Assembly (NCBI GenBank): GCA_031411995.1
Contig: JANOCD010000112.1
Span: forward strand, 1-64,000
Reading direction: 5' to 3'
Source: Rudanella sp031411995
Lineage (GTDB): Bacteria; Bacteroidota; Bacteroidia; Cytophagales; Spirosomataceae
DNA: 64,000 nucleotides
In this document: one piece after another, positions 34,600 through 43,116 of the stretch
Position numbering within the stretch: the first letter of the stretch is position 1
Layout: each line of letters opens with the position of its first letter
Program-made: the position numbers and the translations under genes
Notes under the pieces: generated by a model
Database searches by the model: none
Seen by the model: only the letters and a program-made list of their open reading frames with translations
What the model was told of the DNA's origin: nothing

Positions 34600-34757
34600 G
34601 CAACATATACAGCTTCTGCAACCAATGTGTTTTGGTTGGTTTGAACAACAAAAACACCTTCGGCAACTAATGTACTCAAAGCAACCCGCACAAGTAGAGC
34701 AACGAGTGCAACCAATGCAACTGGCACAATTCGACCAACTGAGTTGCTTTGTGCAAC
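34600..34757. repeat. Phased 9-bp GCAAC repeat array (candidate centromere/oriT)
   Basis: GCAAC occurs at 34600, 34618, 34663, 34681, 34699, 34708, 34717 and 34753, and every spacing is a multiple of 9 bp. Degenerate units (ACAAC at 34645, ACAAG at 34690, CCAAC at 34735) fill several gaps in the same register. The array lies between the divergent ParA and mobC genes. Arrays of this kind bind ribbon-helix-helix proteins in partition and relaxosome complexes, so it may be a parS-like centromere or part of oriT. Confidence 0.6.
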
Positions 34758-34827
34758 CGCGACTTCGATGTGTAGCAAGCTATGATTTTGTATATACTAA
34801 AACAGGTTTAGCGTGAAAAAGAAAGGA

Positions 34828-35319
34828 ATGGCAAACGCTTCAATTAGTGAAGAGAAGGCAGCTAATGGGAAGACTCAGGGGGTTTATGTTCGCCTGAGTG
34901 AGACCGAAAAAAAGAACCTGAAAACGTTGAGCCAACAATCGGGTGTAAGCGTTTCACAACTGCTTCGTACCGGGGCATTAGAAGGCTTGGAGAAGATTCC
35001 GCGCTTTCGCAAACTACCGGCAGAGGTACTCGCTGAGTTGGCAAAATTGGAGAAACTGACCACAGCAATGTGGTATATCAGTCAGCGGGTCGATCAGGAT
35101 CAACTCTACGCCCAAGACATCAAGGCGACGGTATATGAGGTAGGAGAGATCACGAAGCAGATCAACCAGTTTTGCCGGGCGAATCTGAGTCAATCGCACA
35201 TGGTAAGGAGTCTCAATAAACTTATTGAGATCATTGATCACCCCAACCTTTCTATGGAAACGCTGGCAGAAATTATCAGTCAACTGCGATCATTACGCGA
35301 CAGCTTTCAAACCACCTAA
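34828..35319 (+). CDS. MobC-like mobilisation (relaxosome) protein
   Basis: A protein of about 163 residues with an RHH-type N-terminal DNA-binding region (GVYVRLSETEKKNLKTLSQQ, SVSQLLRTGAL) and the helical MobC core (ITKQINQFCRANLSQ, near residue 110). It assists the relaxase by binding or melting oriT. The relaxase gene begins 5 bp after its stop. A GTG at 34813 preceded by AGGTTTAGC is an alternative start that adds five residues. The 9-bp repeat array upstream is a plausible target. Confidence 0.82.
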   Translation: MANASISEEKAANGKTQGVYVRLSETEKKNLKTLSQQSGVSVSQLLRTGALEGLEKIPRFRKLPAEVLAELAKLEKLTTAMWYISQRVDQDQLYAQDIKATVYEVGEITKQINQFCRANLSQSHMVRSLNKLIEIIDHPNLSMETLAEIISQLRSLRDSFQTT

Positions 35320-35324
35320 AAACT

Positions 35325-36020
35325 ATGATTGGGAAAGTGGCCCGATTCGGCACCAGTTTTCTGGGAGCCATTCAATACTGTTATTATGAATCACGCGCTA
35401 ACCACAGTCTTGACCGTACCCGAATCAGAGGTGAGTTACTCTTTGTGCAACACGGCGGTGTTGCGGTGGTTGCTGATGATAAACTTAAAAACGAATCGAA
35501 ACAGCGACTGAACATCGAAGAAATGGCGGGTACAATGCAGTCAGTAGCTGCCCTGAATGAACGGACACGAAAGCCCGTCTGGCATCAGAGTTTCTCTTTT
35601 CCGGTTGGCGAATGTCCACCAACTGACGTTATGATTCGGATCTGCCAGTCGTTTGCCCGGACATTCGGCCTGGAGCATAATCCATTGATCGCCTTTCGGC
35701 ATCGGGATCGGGCACACGAACATTTTCACATCATCGCCAGCCGGGTTGATAAGAATGGTAGTAACACAGCTAAAACCAGTTTTAATTATCGGGAAGTTGG
35801 GCGTTTCTGTCGGGCGATGGAAGAACGGCATGGCTTAATGCCGGGTCCGCCAATGAGGGTTGACCAGGATACAGCGCAGCAATTAGAAACACTGGCACCT
35901 AAGTCAGGAAACGTTCTTCAGGAAAATCAATCTAATGCTACCGAGAAACAACAGAAACCAAATACTGATCAGGAGTTTTCGAAGTCTGTAGATCGTCGTC
36001 AAAATAAATTTAGAATGTGA
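35325..36020 (+). CDS. Relaxase, MobA/VirD2 (MOBP-like) family
   Basis: The 231-residue protein opens MIGKVARFGTSFLGAIQYCY, which includes the catalytic Tyr region of MOBP-type relaxases. Motif III is RAHEHFHIIASRVDKNG, with the metal-binding His cluster (about residue 130). It would nick oriT and lead the strand through the coupling protein. It is shorter than many MOBP relaxases and has no extra C-terminal primase or helicase domain, only a disordered tail, so the separate TOPRIM protein at 20.4 kb may complement it. oriT is expected upstream of mobC. Confidence 0.85.
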   Translation: MIGKVARFGTSFLGAIQYCYYESRANHSLDRTRIRGELLFVQHGGVAVVADDKLKNESKQRLNIEEMAGTMQSVAALNERTRKPVWHQSFSFPVGECPPTDVMIRICQSFARTFGLEHNPLIAFRHRDRAHEHFHIIASRVDKNGSNTAKTSFNYREVGRFCRAMEERHGLMPGPPMRVDQDTAQQLETLAPKSGNVLQENQSNATEKQQKPNTDQEFSKSVDRRQNKFRM

Positions 36021-36090
36021 TTTTTGACAACTTAATAGGCTGTATAGCTGAGTATCTGTATATTTGACTATTCAACTAACTACTACCAGT

Positions 36091-36354
36091 ATGAGCAATG
36101 AACATAGCAACGGCCAACACAAAACCATTGATGGGGGTGAAAACGACGACGTTCAATTCGTGTTCGTCCAGCAGCAATCAGTCTCGGTCTATGAAGTAAA
36201 AGATAGCATGGGAGAGGTAATTAGCGTTGTAATCGCCGAAGGGATAGATGATCCTGAGCGGTTCAACAACCGAACGGTGGCCGAACAGGATTCCATGAAA
36301 ATACTGGCCTTGGATGAGTATTACGGAGAATTAGAGTGGGAGGGACCCGCATAG
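36091..36354 (+). CDS. Small hypothetical protein
   Basis: An acidic 87-residue protein starting at ATG 36091 (MSNEHSNGQHKTIDGG); TTG 36064 is an alternative. It has mixed beta/alpha content (FVQQQSVSVYEVKDSMGEVI) and no recognised domain. It follows the relaxase and precedes the umuC remnant on the opposite strand. The spacer before it contains repeats of TAT/ACT-type sequence similar to other promoters here. Confidence 0.5.
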   Translation: MSNEHSNGQHKTIDGGENDDVQFVFVQQQSVSVYEVKDSMGEVISVVIAEGIDDPERFNNRTVAEQDSMKILALDEYYGELEWEGPA

Positions 36355-36381
36355 ACATTGGGTAAACTGATAACCAATATG

Positions 36382-36640
36382 TTAGGTAACGGTCAATATC
36401 TCCTCCCAAACCGTCGTGTACCGGGGCGACATCTATTGTCGCTTGTGGTGCAAGCTTGGGTCGCAACCCACCCCGGCCAGCCGCACCCGGTCACATCCGT
36501 GCCGCTGGTTAATCCCATCCACCACCTTCGACAACCTGATCAGCTGCTCGTCGGGGCCGCTGGTGAAAACCCCGCCTGTCGATGGTCTAATCGTTACATG
36601 CTCTGTCTTCTTTTGTCTACTAACTACATATTCCGGCAAA
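36382..36640 (-). pseudogene. Remnant of umuC-like Y-family polymerase gene (C-terminal end)
   Basis: On the minus strand the frame reads GPDEQLIRLSKVVDGINQRH, then an in-frame TAG at 36433-36435, then MSPRYTTVWEEILTVT and stop (36382-36384). This matches the usual UmuC C-terminus (LM..LD.IN..G followed by SPRYTTRWDEL). The premature stop and lack of the polymerase domain upstream mark it as decayed. No gene is seen in the remainder up to 36914. UmuCD is common plasmid cargo. Confidence 0.5.
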
Positions 36641-36914
36641 TGAGGTTCTGATTCACTCTCGGTGAAGACGTGGTATTTTACCAAGTTTGGGCATGGACTG
36701 GTCTCAAATGAGGCTAAACCAAATTCACTTTTCACCAAGAGTGATACTGTTGGGGAATTCATCCTGGCGCTATTGTTTGAGGCATTGCTTGTGGACAATC
36801 GGGTTTGATAAGCTGATATACCAACCCCTTTTTGCTAGCTATCGAATTCGCCAACAGTATCCAACAGGATGCGGCTACTACCTGGTGGCAACCATCAACA
36901 AAAGAAAATGAACC

Positions 36915-37370
36915 ATGAATAACGTAAAATGGGTAATGTTCCTCATGCTGGGGCTACTGGCCGGTTGCACCACCGCCGAAGAAGATGTCGCACCCGTTGC
37001 AACCCCGACGACCACTAAGCCGGGCAGCACAACTACGCCTACCAGCACTACCACCACGACCAATGTCGGCCAGGGTATGTTTGTTAGCAACGTACATACC
37101 ACCAGTGGCACGGTGGTCGTAACTGAAACGGCTGGCAAGCGGATGATGGTGTTCACCAACTTCAAGACCGATGGCGGCCCTGATCTCCGTATTTACTTAG
37201 CCGAAAACACGGGGCTGCGTAACTTCATCGAAGTGTCGAAATTAGATAATGAAACCAGGGGTAATTTCTCGGTCGAGATTCCCCTTGGCGCAAACCCCGC
37301 TACCCAACGGTACGTACTGATCTGGTGCAAAGAGTTTTCGGTGCTGTTTGGTAATGCCGAACTGAAATGA
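36915..37370 (+). CDS. DM13-domain lipoprotein
   Basis: The 151-residue protein has a lipoprotein signal ending LLAGCTTAEED (Cys about residue 18). A Thr-rich linker (about 25-55) and a DM13 domain follow: GMFVSNVHTTSGTVVVTETA, FKTDGGPDLRIYL, IWCKEFSVLFGNAEL. DM13 is a small beta fold with a conserved Cys proposed to take part in electron transfer. It lies in the outer membrane or periplasm. The next gene starts inside its stop codon (ATGA), so they are coupled. It looks like chromosomal-type cargo rather than transfer machinery. Confidence 0.75.
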   Translation: MNNVKWVMFLMLGLLAGCTTAEEDVAPVATPTTTKPGSTTTPTSTTTTTNVGQGMFVSNVHTTSGTVVVTETAGKRMMVFTNFKTDGGPDLRIYLAENTGLRNFIEVSKLDNETRGNFSVEIPLGANPATQRYVLIWCKEFSVLFGNAELK

Positions 37371-38044
37371 GCCAACCCTCGCTCAACAGGATGTTGCTGC
37401 TACTTGGCAGCATCCTGTTTTCTGGCTATGTAACGGCTCAGATTACTGGCGTTCCAACAACAGGCGTTCCAGCCGCCGAAATGCCTGCTGTCCGGTTTTT
37501 CACAACAACGGGCGTGAGTCTGGCCTTTCCCGTTTCATCGTTGCGGCAGGTGGCCGAAAACGGGCGCGGCACTACGTTTAACATCGAATATCGGATTCGC
37601 CCGCGCTTTTCGATAGCTGGTGCCTGGGATGCCCATTTCCTTCCGGTTCAAACCACCAAATTAGTGGCGGGCCTTAACCCCACCCTGAAGCTGGCAATCA
37701 ACGAATTGAAAGGAGCGTATCAGACCAATGCGTTTGGTGTGTATGGAATATGGTACGGCAAAAACCGAGCGGTTCGTCCGTATTTGACCGGGGGCGTGGG
37801 GTTGAACGTAATTACAGTCCCCGAATTAGTGTACAACCCCGCCATTCGGTTATTATCGCTCGAATCAGTCTCGACGTTAACGGGTTTTTTGTCGGGTGGG
37901 ATTGGAATCAACTGGCAGTTTTCGCAACCGATAGCCGCCTTTGGCGAAGCCAATGCCTACATAGTACCCGCCGGTTCGCCGGTGGCGGCAGGGTCCAACA
38001 GCTTTCTGACGGCCAAAATCGGGTTGCGGTTTCCGCTGTTTTGA
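37367..38044 (+). CDS. Outer-membrane beta-barrel-like protein
   Basis: A 225-residue protein with signal peptide (LLLLGSILFSGYVTAQ) and alternating amphipathic strands with Gly/aromatic ends (FGVYGIWYGKNRAVRPYLTG, GLNVITVP), ending in Phe (LRFPLF) as outer-membrane barrels do. It overlaps the DM13 lipoprotein gene by 4 bp (ATGA). It may anchor or partner that lipoprotein at the outer membrane. No specific family was named with confidence. Confidence 0.65.
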   Translation: MSQPSLNRMLLLLGSILFSGYVTAQITGVPTTGVPAAEMPAVRFFTTTGVSLAFPVSSLRQVAENGRGTTFNIEYRIRPRFSIAGAWDAHFLPVQTTKLVAGLNPTLKLAINELKGAYQTNAFGVYGIWYGKNRAVRPYLTGGVGLNVITVPELVYNPAIRLLSLESVSTLTGFLSGGIGINWQFSQPIAAFGEANAYIVPAGSPVAAGSNSFLTAKIGLRFPLF

Positions 38045-38109
38045 GGACATTTCACCAACCATCAACGAGCTTTTCATAGCCCAGAAGCCTCTACTAACCA
38101 ACCCATTAA

Positions 38110-38664
38110 ATGAACAGCAATCTATTTGATTTTATTGGTAACAACACCGGTCCCTGGAAGGTCGTCAGTATGAATACCATAACCGGGGACTCACTTGGCC
38201 CCGTATCGCACCTGACTATAAGGCCGGGTTCACTTGCCAAACCGACAGAAGGATTGTGGTCATTAAAAGGGGTGATCAGCAATCTTCGCTATACGGAACG
38301 GGCGGAGAAAGACCAGTTAACGGCTATTCAGGCTGATTTGGGCCGCCCTGAAGCAACCTGTGCGGCTCTTATTCCGATACGTAAAAGCGAGGCCTGGTGG
38401 GTGCTCACTCAGGGTGAACGGAGAAACCTTTTCGATACTCAGTCGCACCACACTCCGGTAGGTATGGAGTATCTACCCGCTGTAGCCCGTAAGTTGTATC
38501 ACTGCCGGGACATTGCCGAACCCTTCGATTTTCTGACGTGGTTTGAATACGCACCGGCCCACTCCAATGCATTCGAAGAATTGGTTGCCCGTTTGCGCCA
38601 GACCGAGGAATGGAAATACGTTGATCGGGAGATCGACATCCGGCTGGTCAGAGAAAATAAGTAA
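38110..38664 (+). CDS. Chlorite dismutase-family heme protein
   Basis: A 184-residue protein whose conserved blocks agree with the chlorite dismutase/DyP-like family: NLRYTERAEKDQL, LIPIRKSEAWWVL, GMEYLPAVARKLYHCRDI with the presumed proximal heme His, then EPFDFLTWFEYAPAHSNAFE and LVARLRQTEEWKYV. Members either detoxify chlorite or carry out heme-related oxidations. True chlorite activity cannot be judged here. It has no signal peptide, so it is cytoplasmic. It sits after the DM13/barrel pair and before its own terminator. This is a redox-flavoured cargo island within the transfer region. Confidence 0.75.
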   Translation: MNSNLFDFIGNNTGPWKVVSMNTITGDSLGPVSHLTIRPGSLAKPTEGLWSLKGVISNLRYTERAEKDQLTAIQADLGRPEATCAALIPIRKSEAWWVLTQGERRNLFDTQSHHTPVGMEYLPAVARKLYHCRDIAEPFDFLTWFEYAPAHSNAFEELVARLRQTEEWKYVDREIDIRLVRENK

Positions 38665-38697
38665 CCAGGTGATTATCGCCCTACACTTTTACGCACG

Positions 38698-38734
38698 AAA
38701 AAGCCGCATCCATTGAGTTGGGACGCGGCTTTTT
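38698..38734. terminator. Intrinsic terminator
   Basis: AAAAAGCCGC (38698-38707) pairs with GCGGCTTTTT (38725-38734). The A- and T-runs make it work in both directions, serving the chlorite dismutase-family gene and the converging tra operon. Confidence 0.85.
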
Positions 38735-38759
38735 GCGGGGGTGATTATTTCAGTACACT

Positions 38760-39329
38760 TCACCTGTGAAATCGCCAGCCAATATTCAGCAGTGTATGAA
38801 AAGGTTGCACAGATGATTTTGGGTGCCAACGTTGCCGAATACTGAATACAACCGGGGATAACTCAACTTCAACACCAATGTCTGCTCCAAGCAAGAATCG
38901 CGAATTGAGATTGGTCTGAATTGCGGAAGAATCCGGGGCCAGACGGTCGAAGTTTGGTTGAATCGATTCATAAAAGGCCGTTGGCTGGATAGTAGCCCTT
39001 ACAAACCGAGTTCGAACCGGGTTACGCCAAAGATTGAATTCATACCCCCATCCCACGGCATATTGCTGAACCGGAGTAGCATCGACTTTATAAGCCACTC
39101 TTACAGGTTTTTGGGTAAAGCTGAACGTAAGTTTCCAGGCATTGTAGTGTCGATTATATTGACCCATGCTTACTAAAGCGTTCAAACCCCAGTTTCCTGA
39201 TCGGGGTTTGAGACCATCAGTTAGGCCTGCCTGTACATCAATGAATCGCTGCCCTTTCAAATGAACTTGAGCCGTTGCACTGAATAGTCCAATGCTAATC
39301 AATATGAAGGTAAAAAGAAGGGTCTTCAT
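38760..39329 (-). CDS. traO: Conjugal transfer protein TraO
   Basis: The 189-residue protein has a signal peptide (LLFTFILISIGLFSATAQ) and a beta-rich, barrel-like body. QRFIDVQAGLTDG and AVGWGYEFNLWRNP follow the TraO pattern of Bacteroides conjugative transposons. It is an outer-membrane component. It is the last recognised gene of the minus-strand tra operon, directly after traN, as in CTnDOT-type elements. TraP and TraQ are not seen. Confidence 0.8.
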   Translation of the reverse strand: MKTLLFTFILISIGLFSATAQVHLKGQRFIDVQAGLTDGLKPRSGNWGLNALVSMGQYNRHYNAWKLTFSFTQKPVRVAYKVDATPVQQYAVGWGYEFNLWRNPVRTRFVRATIQPTAFYESIQPNFDRLAPDSSAIQTNLNSRFLLGADIGVEVELSPVVFSIRQRWHPKSSVQPFHTLLNIGWRFHR

Positions 39330-39332
39330 GGA

Positions 39333-40502
39333 TTAGATTGATTTGGCTAATAGCAGAATATCTGGCTCAACTTGGAAGCGGAGATGCCGCCCACCATTTT
39401 TCTCATATAATTCCACATCAATCACCTTATCCTGGGTGAGTGTCGTCAGGGGAAGCGCGTAAACGACTCGATACTCTGTCTTAGCGCGAAGTAGTTTTGA
39501 TGAATTGGGGAAATGCGTGAAGGGCTTTAGTTCTATTTCCTGGGCGGCCATTCGTTTAAGCACATCTTTGTCCCGAACGTAAAACTTGATGAAATCCGGG
39601 TCGTAGTCAATCTGACTGTCGTTACGAAGCTCAAGTTGTAGGTACATTACTTTTTCGGTCACGTAGATTCCTGTCAGCAAACTGGTTAACCGCATGGCTG
39701 AAGCTCCAATATTGCGAATGAAGGGCTTGCGTGACTCAATTCGCTCGCACTGATAGCGCAAATCACTTTCTGACAGAGAAGGTGATCCATCTGCTGAGGA
39801 AGCAGTTGAGACAAAGCTAAGGGCCACTGACTGATTAATGCCCAGTGCCCGGCTGGTATAAGTGTCAGCAGTCAGGTTGTTGGCCATGTTGATATTTAGA
39901 ATTTCCGGCTCCTGCTGATACCGAATCAGAAACGAGTAAAACCCGCCATCTTCGGTAATAACGGTCATGTTCGTTTCACGACTGGAGTCCGACTGGCAGA
40001 ATGCTGTGGCCTTTGGATTGGCTTTCACTCGGAGTACGTTCGTGACGGCTTCGGGTATTTGGGCCAGTATATAATCCGTGCCGGCATCGAATTCCTTGAT
40101 CTTTGCCGGGAAGATGATATGGGTCGTTTTACGATCCGAAATACCCAATGGATAAGAGCCTTTGATAGCAGAGCGATCAATGGGTAATAAGTAGGGTTTT
40201 GTTCGGATGGACTCAACCAAGGCCGGATTCGCCACGCGAACAAATGCAGAAGTAATACCAGTTGATATAGGTTGTTTGGCAGAGGGTGGGGCAGACCGTG
40301 TAGGGTTGGCGGTAGTGGTAGTTGATGGGAGTAAGAAAATGGTCGGTGTACCACTGGCTACGGCTACGCTATGTAATGGCCTGACAGCCATTGGCTCTAC
40401 CTGTAAAGGTTTTAGAGCCGTTTTTCGGTGGCGACTACCTGTTTGAGCGTGAACGTGGCCGAACAACAAACTGAGAAAGCAGAATAGGTAAGTGCGTGTC
40501 AT
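39333..40502 (-). CDS. traN: Conjugal transfer protein TraN (DUF4138, VirB9-like)
   Basis: The 389-residue protein has a signal peptide (YLFCFLSLLFGHVHAQ), a Thr/Pro-rich linker and a beta-rich C-terminal domain. It contains THIIFPAKIKEFDAGTDYIL (about residue 130), which is the VirB9-like signature that TraN shares. The C-terminus GIYVTEKVMYLQLELRNDSQ fits the pattern as well. It contributes to the outer-membrane core complex together with TraM. It starts 21 bp after traM and ends 4 bp before traO. Confidence 0.88.
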   Translation of the reverse strand: MTRTYLFCFLSLLFGHVHAQTGSRHRKTALKPLQVEPMAVRPLHSVAVASGTPTIFLLPSTTTTANPTRSAPPSAKQPISTGITSAFVRVANPALVESIRTKPYLLPIDRSAIKGSYPLGISDRKTTHIIFPAKIKEFDAGTDYILAQIPEAVTNVLRVKANPKATAFCQSDSSRETNMTVITEDGGFYSFLIRYQQEPEILNINMANNLTADTYTSRALGINQSVALSFVSTASSADGSPSLSESDLRYQCERIESRKPFIRNIGASAMRLTSLLTGIYVTEKVMYLQLELRNDSQIDYDPDFIKFYVRDKDVLKRMAAQEIELKPFTHFPNSSKLLRAKTEYRVVYALPLTTLTQDKVIDVELYEKNGGRHLRFQVEPDILLLAKSI

Positions 40503-40522
40503 GAGTTGAAGAAAATACAGTA

Positions 40523-42001
40523 TCAGTTGTCAAGAAGATTGCCTTGTTGGTCGGCGCGCAGGAAAATACGGTAGTTGGGTTTGACCGTTACTTTTACCGC
40601 CGAGAGTTTGGTCTGCACCAGCGAACGGATGCCCTGGAAGGCGGTATTGGTAACCTGCATGGCCAACTGGCTGCCCATTTGCTGCCCGAAAGACCCTTGT
40701 GGTACAAAATAATAAGGAGAAGAAATTGCCTGCCCTGCTGAACTGGCCGTGCTTTGAGCCAATCGGTTTTTGTCAGATAGCTTAGGTACAGAAAGGCCCG
40801 CCCGACCGTCTAAATCATAAGCTGTTAGGCGAACGGCGTGAATATCGTCACCCAGTCGCAGACTTGTTACTACGATATTTAGCCGGTCAGAGCCTATAGA
40901 ACACGTGCCTGCCAACAGTGTGTAAGCCGGTAACTTGACCCACTGTCCGCTCAATCGCAACGATGTTTCCTCAAGTAATCGAATCTTAATGGTACTGCCG
41001 TTTTGAACCGTCACAGCATCACCATCCCCGTGAATGACCGCCGGAATGGAACCAGATCGGGTGGGGGTACTTTCGGATGTATTCTCCGGCTGATCCGTCA
41101 GGCCGTAAAAGCCAATCGTCCTGATATTCACTGACCCTTTTTCGCCAGATTCACCCATAGCAGCATTCTCATGGTCTATTTCCCGTTTGAAATAGGGTCG
41201 GTAGGAGGGAGGAAGCACCCCATTGTGCAGGGCCTTCAATTGATTATACTCAACCATGTTTAACGACGTGTCCAGAGCAGGCGATTTTTGGGTGGCTGAA
41301 GTTCCAAGACGTTGGTTGGCTGTTTCCATCTGCCGCAGCAGCGCGTCGGCAGTTTGCCGATCCAGATCACGCTCACGTCGGGCTACCCGTTCTTCGGCCA
41401 GTTGCTCCCGACCTTTGGGTGATCGGTGTATGGTGCGATAAATGGCATCCCGTTCAGCCTGTTGGTGGTCAAATTGCCGCTTTAGCTGGTTCTGTCGAGC
41501 GGATTTTCGCTCCGTTGCACTTTGATAGGGCGTAGTTGTCCGGACCGACTGACTACCGATGGCCGCCAAATCGCCATCGGTCAACGATTCATTGGAGCCA
41601 CGAGCAACAGAAGGGTCTTTGCCCGTCAACAGTTGAGTACCAACCGCAGCCTGTCGATCTATTGCTGCTGAAGTCGTCGGGTTGAGCGACGCACCATCGT
41701 AGCCATACTTATCGTATTTCTCCCGGGCATCAAGCCCGTGCGGACGAGCTTCAGGCGGGGCCAGTGACGAAGCGCCACTATCAGCTAATTGCCCTTCTTT
41801 CAACGTATCATCAGAAGTGATGAAGCCACCCAGAAATCCGAAGATGGCTAATCCAAGCAGAAAGGCGAACCCGCCAAATAGCAGTAAAACTTGTTTACGA
41901 CCAAGCTTGCTCTTTTGCACCGTTTCGCTGCCCGGAGCGGGCATTTCATCGGGAGCTTCGGTGAGAGATGGGTCGTCGTAAGATGGTTGAGTGGGGTTCA
42001 T
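40523..42001 (-). CDS. traM: Conjugal transfer protein TraM (VirB10-like)
   Basis: The 492-residue protein has a short cytoplasmic N-terminus, a single membrane segment (residues 35-60, VLLLFGGFAFLLGLAIFGFL) and a long coiled, Gln/Arg-rich middle. The VirB10-like C-terminal domain contains VTVQNGSTIKIRLLEE, YTLLAGTCSIGSDRLNIVV and LTAYDLDGRAGL. It spans the inner membrane and periplasm and joins the outer-membrane ring. Its start overlaps the preceding small TraL-like gene by 4 bp. Confidence 0.9.
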   Translation of the reverse strand: MNPTQPSYDDPSLTEAPDEMPAPGSETVQKSKLGRKQVLLLFGGFAFLLGLAIFGFLGGFITSDDTLKEGQLADSGASSLAPPEARPHGLDAREKYDKYGYDGASLNPTTSAAIDRQAAVGTQLLTGKDPSVARGSNESLTDGDLAAIGSQSVRTTTPYQSATERKSARQNQLKRQFDHQQAERDAIYRTIHRSPKGREQLAEERVARRERDLDRQTADALLRQMETANQRLGTSATQKSPALDTSLNMVEYNQLKALHNGVLPPSYRPYFKREIDHENAAMGESGEKGSVNIRTIGFYGLTDQPENTSESTPTRSGSIPAVIHGDGDAVTVQNGSTIKIRLLEETSLRLSGQWVKLPAYTLLAGTCSIGSDRLNIVVTSLRLGDDIHAVRLTAYDLDGRAGLSVPKLSDKNRLAQSTASSAGQAISSPYYFVPQGSFGQQMGSQLAMQVTNTAFQGIRSLVQTKLSAVKVTVKPNYRIFLRADQQGNLLDN

Positions 42002-42216
42002 TGGAAGAGCAAGGAAATGAAGTAGAGGAGAAAGTGGAGGCCTATGAGTCCTAAAAGGCAGTTCCTGACCCGAAAGCCGACCCGGTGTTGACCCCGATTG
42101 AGGAAGTTGGCCAACTGTCGTTCGTAGCGCAGGAACCAGCCTGACAGGAACGCACCAAATCGGTAAGCGGGATGAGTATCAATGGGCGGCTTTTCCGGCG
42201 AGTTATTAGTAGTCAT
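41998..42216 (-). CDS. traL: Small TraL-like conjugation protein (DUF3989)
   Basis: A 72-residue protein with a C-terminal membrane segment (CLLGLIGLHFLLYFISLLF). The position between traK and traM and the size fit TraL/DUF3989. It overlaps traM by 4 bp, so translation is coupled. The N-terminal part is polar (PPIDTHPAYRFGAFL). Confidence 0.75.
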   Translation of the reverse strand: MTTNNSPEKPPIDTHPAYRFGAFLSGWFLRYERQLANFLNRGQHRVGFRVRNCLLGLIGLHFLLYFISLLFQ

Positions 42217-42241
42217 CGTTTGAGCAAAATTGAGTTGTCTG

Positions 42242-42856
42242 TTATTTGCCGTATTCCTGAGTGATTCGTGAACTCAGAATATGAAAATCACGCATCAGCA
42301 ATCCGTTGGGAGAGTTATCACTTCGGTTTACATCGACCAGTGTTGTTTCCGTCACCAGACTCCGGTGGACAATAGCCGTAGCCCGTTCCTGCACCAGCCG
42401 GGAGTAGATAACCGCCCGGTAGGGATAGTGTCTGAGATCAGTAACCACCGAGTCAATCTGGACCCGCTGGGTTACGTTGCCCTGCACCATATCCCGATAA
42501 AAATTCTGTTCTGACAGGTTGTTGTAGAGCCGTTTAGCTGACTCATCGCACAGGAACATGGCCCGGCGGATGTTCTCGTCAATCGACTTTGGGTCGGGCG
42601 AAACCGTGAAGAATAGTTCGTGAAAACGACCCACGTGATGCCGTAATTCAGCCGGACGATTGTCCGTGACATTCCCGCACGTAACCTGGATCGCTTCGCC
42701 CCGATTGACAAGGTAAATCCGCTTGCTGAATTCGTTACTATACTTGAAAGCCAGTCCTACGGCTGTCAGGGCAACGATCAAGCTGAAGCTAAACGCAGCG
42801 ATCAGCAACCAGCGGCCCCGCTGAAAATCGGTTTCTAATTGCAACAGTTCTTTCAT
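42242..42856 (-). CDS. traK: Conjugal transfer protein TraK (VirB8-like)
   Basis: The 204-residue protein has one N-terminal membrane segment (LLIAAFSFSLIVALTAVGLA) and a periplasmic VirB8-like domain. The latter includes AELRHHVGRFHELFFTVSPD and QRVQIDSVVTDLRHYPYRAV, both characteristic of Bacteroidetes TraK. It is an inner-membrane assembly factor of the secretion channel. It overlaps the small upstream membrane-protein gene by 4 bp and precedes traL by 25 bp. Confidence 0.9.
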   Translation of the reverse strand: MKELLQLETDFQRGRWLLIAAFSFSLIVALTAVGLAFKYSNEFSKRIYLVNRGEAIQVTCGNVTDNRPAELRHHVGRFHELFFTVSPDPKSIDENIRRAMFLCDESAKRLYNNLSEQNFYRDMVQGNVTQRVQIDSVVTDLRHYPYRAVIYSRLVQERATAIVHRSLVTETTLVDVNRSDNSPNGLLMRDFHILSSRITQEYGK

Positions 42857-43110
42857 CGTTTCTGGGCAGACAGGCTGCGGGAATTGGGTCGGGTAAAAGA
42901 TGGTTTTGTACGATCATCGTAGATGGCAATGGCGGCCCCTTTACGATGAAAAACGTATGTATTTTGCGTCGTTTTACGGTAGTGAGCAAAACTCCAGACA
43001 ATGCTGCTGACCACCAGGAGTGCCATAAAGCTCATGCCACCAATACCGATCAGCATGGTTTGTTTATGGCTGACTAACAAGTTGTTATGATAAAATTTAT
43101 TTCTGTTCAT
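42853..43110 (-). CDS. Small inner-membrane protein between traJ and traK
   Basis: An 85-residue protein with one membrane segment (about residues 20-42, LIGIGGMSFMALLVVSSIVW) and a basic C-terminus. It has no counterpart in the classical traA-Q set that I can name. Tight packing (4-bp overlap with traK) makes co-expression and a role in the channel likely. The 18-bp gap before it contains a perfect iteron copy that reaches into the end of traJ. Confidence 0.6.
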   Translation of the reverse strand: MNRNKFYHNNLLVSHKQTMLIGIGGMSFMALLVVSSIVWSFAHYRKTTQNTYVFHRKGAAIAIYDDRTKPSFTRPNSRSLSAQKR

Positions 43111-43116
43111 AATCCG

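Noticed and set aside
34485..34778. Minus-strand ORF rich in Val/Ala/Leu opposite the mobC spacer
   Set aside because: Its repeat composition comes from the 9-bp GCAAC array read in frame. It overlaps the ParA start and has no protein-like sequence elsewhere.
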